Source of the DNA: Caprella mutica
Taxonomy: Eukaryota; Arthropoda; Malacostraca; Amphipoda; Caprellidae
Direction: 5' to 3'
NCBI GenBank assembly: GCA_947561585.1
Contig: CANNZV010001475.1
Coordinates: 87,731-151,730, forward strand
Length of the DNA stretch: 64,000 nucleotides
Part shown: positions 63,741-64,000 of the stretch, one piece after another
Position numbering within the stretch: the first letter of the stretch is position 1
Layout: each line of letters begins with the position of its first letter
Notes under the pieces: generated by a model
The model's database searches: none
The model's input: the letters and a program-made list of their open reading frames with translations, nothing else
Told to the model about the DNA's origin: nothing
Program-made: the position numbers and the translations under genes

Positions 63741-64000
63741 ACACTACTTCAGTTGTTCAGTACCCTAAACCTTTGTTCAGCACTAAAAAACATTCATAAG
63801 GGAGTGTAGTTTACCGGTCTTGAATTTCTTCACTATATTCTAAACACCACGAACAGTAAGTAAATATATTTATATTAATTCATGATTAATAACTTGGCTA
63901 ACAGATTTTTTTTCTGTTTCTTTGGAATAATAAAATTTCCCTATATAGAACAATAGTAAAATGCAATAATAAATGTGCATTTATATAATTCTAGTGTTAT

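Larger units (their letters stand above)
58945..64000. mobile_element. Large inverted-repeat element, cut by the window end
   Basis: The left arm (58,945-59,047, 59,916-59,942, 61,347-61,543, 61,764-61,850) matches the reverse complement of 63,480-64,000. Shared words include ctagaattatataaatgcac, actacactcccttatg, accgcacaccaa and gtttagatagtcagct. Three insertions split the left arm. The right arm carries a 29-bp minisatellite instead. The middle (61,870-63,480) contains a duplicated TIR block. The true ends lie outside or at the window edge, so superfamily and size are open. Confidence 0.7.

Overview
The window is eukaryotic nuclear DNA, AT-rich and dense with mobile elements. It is most likely from an arthropod, probably an insect. 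The one clear host gene is an integrin beta subunit of the beta-PS (myospheroid) type: 17 coding exons on the + strand between 23,448 and 42,819, all with GT-AG junctions that keep frame. The species cannot be named from the sequence; the protein, the errantivirus-like retroelement and the DD41D mariner all fit an insect.

Layout. 1-18,900 has no recognisable host gene. It holds small TIR elements (3.1, 3.8-4.8, 5.6-6.8, 9.2, 9.8, 16.5-17.7 kb), minisatellites, a six-copy hairpin-rich repeat (8.7-10.9 kb), a perfect 90-bp inverted repeat carrying a start codon and a splice donor (13.4-13.7 kb) and a GC-rich palindrome (14.2-14.5 kb). 18,900-23,434 is the probable promoter/first-intron side of the integrin gene and contains a mosaic of recurring words on both strands. 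23,435-42,935 is the integrin gene. Its introns contain a 1,200-bp long-TIR foldback element with a 9-bp target duplication, a MITE family, a decayed DNA transposon, a 5'-truncated LINE and several large minisatellites, some touching or copying 5' splice sites. 44,334-55,693 holds a MITE and a nearly complete Ty3/gypsy provirus on the minus strand (5-bp TSD, 700-bp LTRs, tRNA-Lys-type primer site, gag, pol and a decayed env). 56,886-58,522 is a TA-flanked TIR element filled by an 18-bp minisatellite. From about 58,945 to the window end is a large inverted-repeat element; its left arm carries three later insertions, including a DD41D mariner with an intact transposase, which can be read against the uninterrupted right arm.

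Most notable points: (1) two homologous exons for the integrin beta-tail domain (37,367-37,499 and 38,194-38,371) with identical start and end phases, so frame logic makes them mutually exclusive; (2) a roughly 59-copy 24-bp minisatellite in which nearly every unit re-creates the 5' splice donor of the I-EGF exon; (3) a tandem family of hairpins with a shared loop motif and at least one compensatory base-pair change; (4) gag and pol of the retroelement lie in one frame, separated by a single UGA followed by CUA, a known leaky context.
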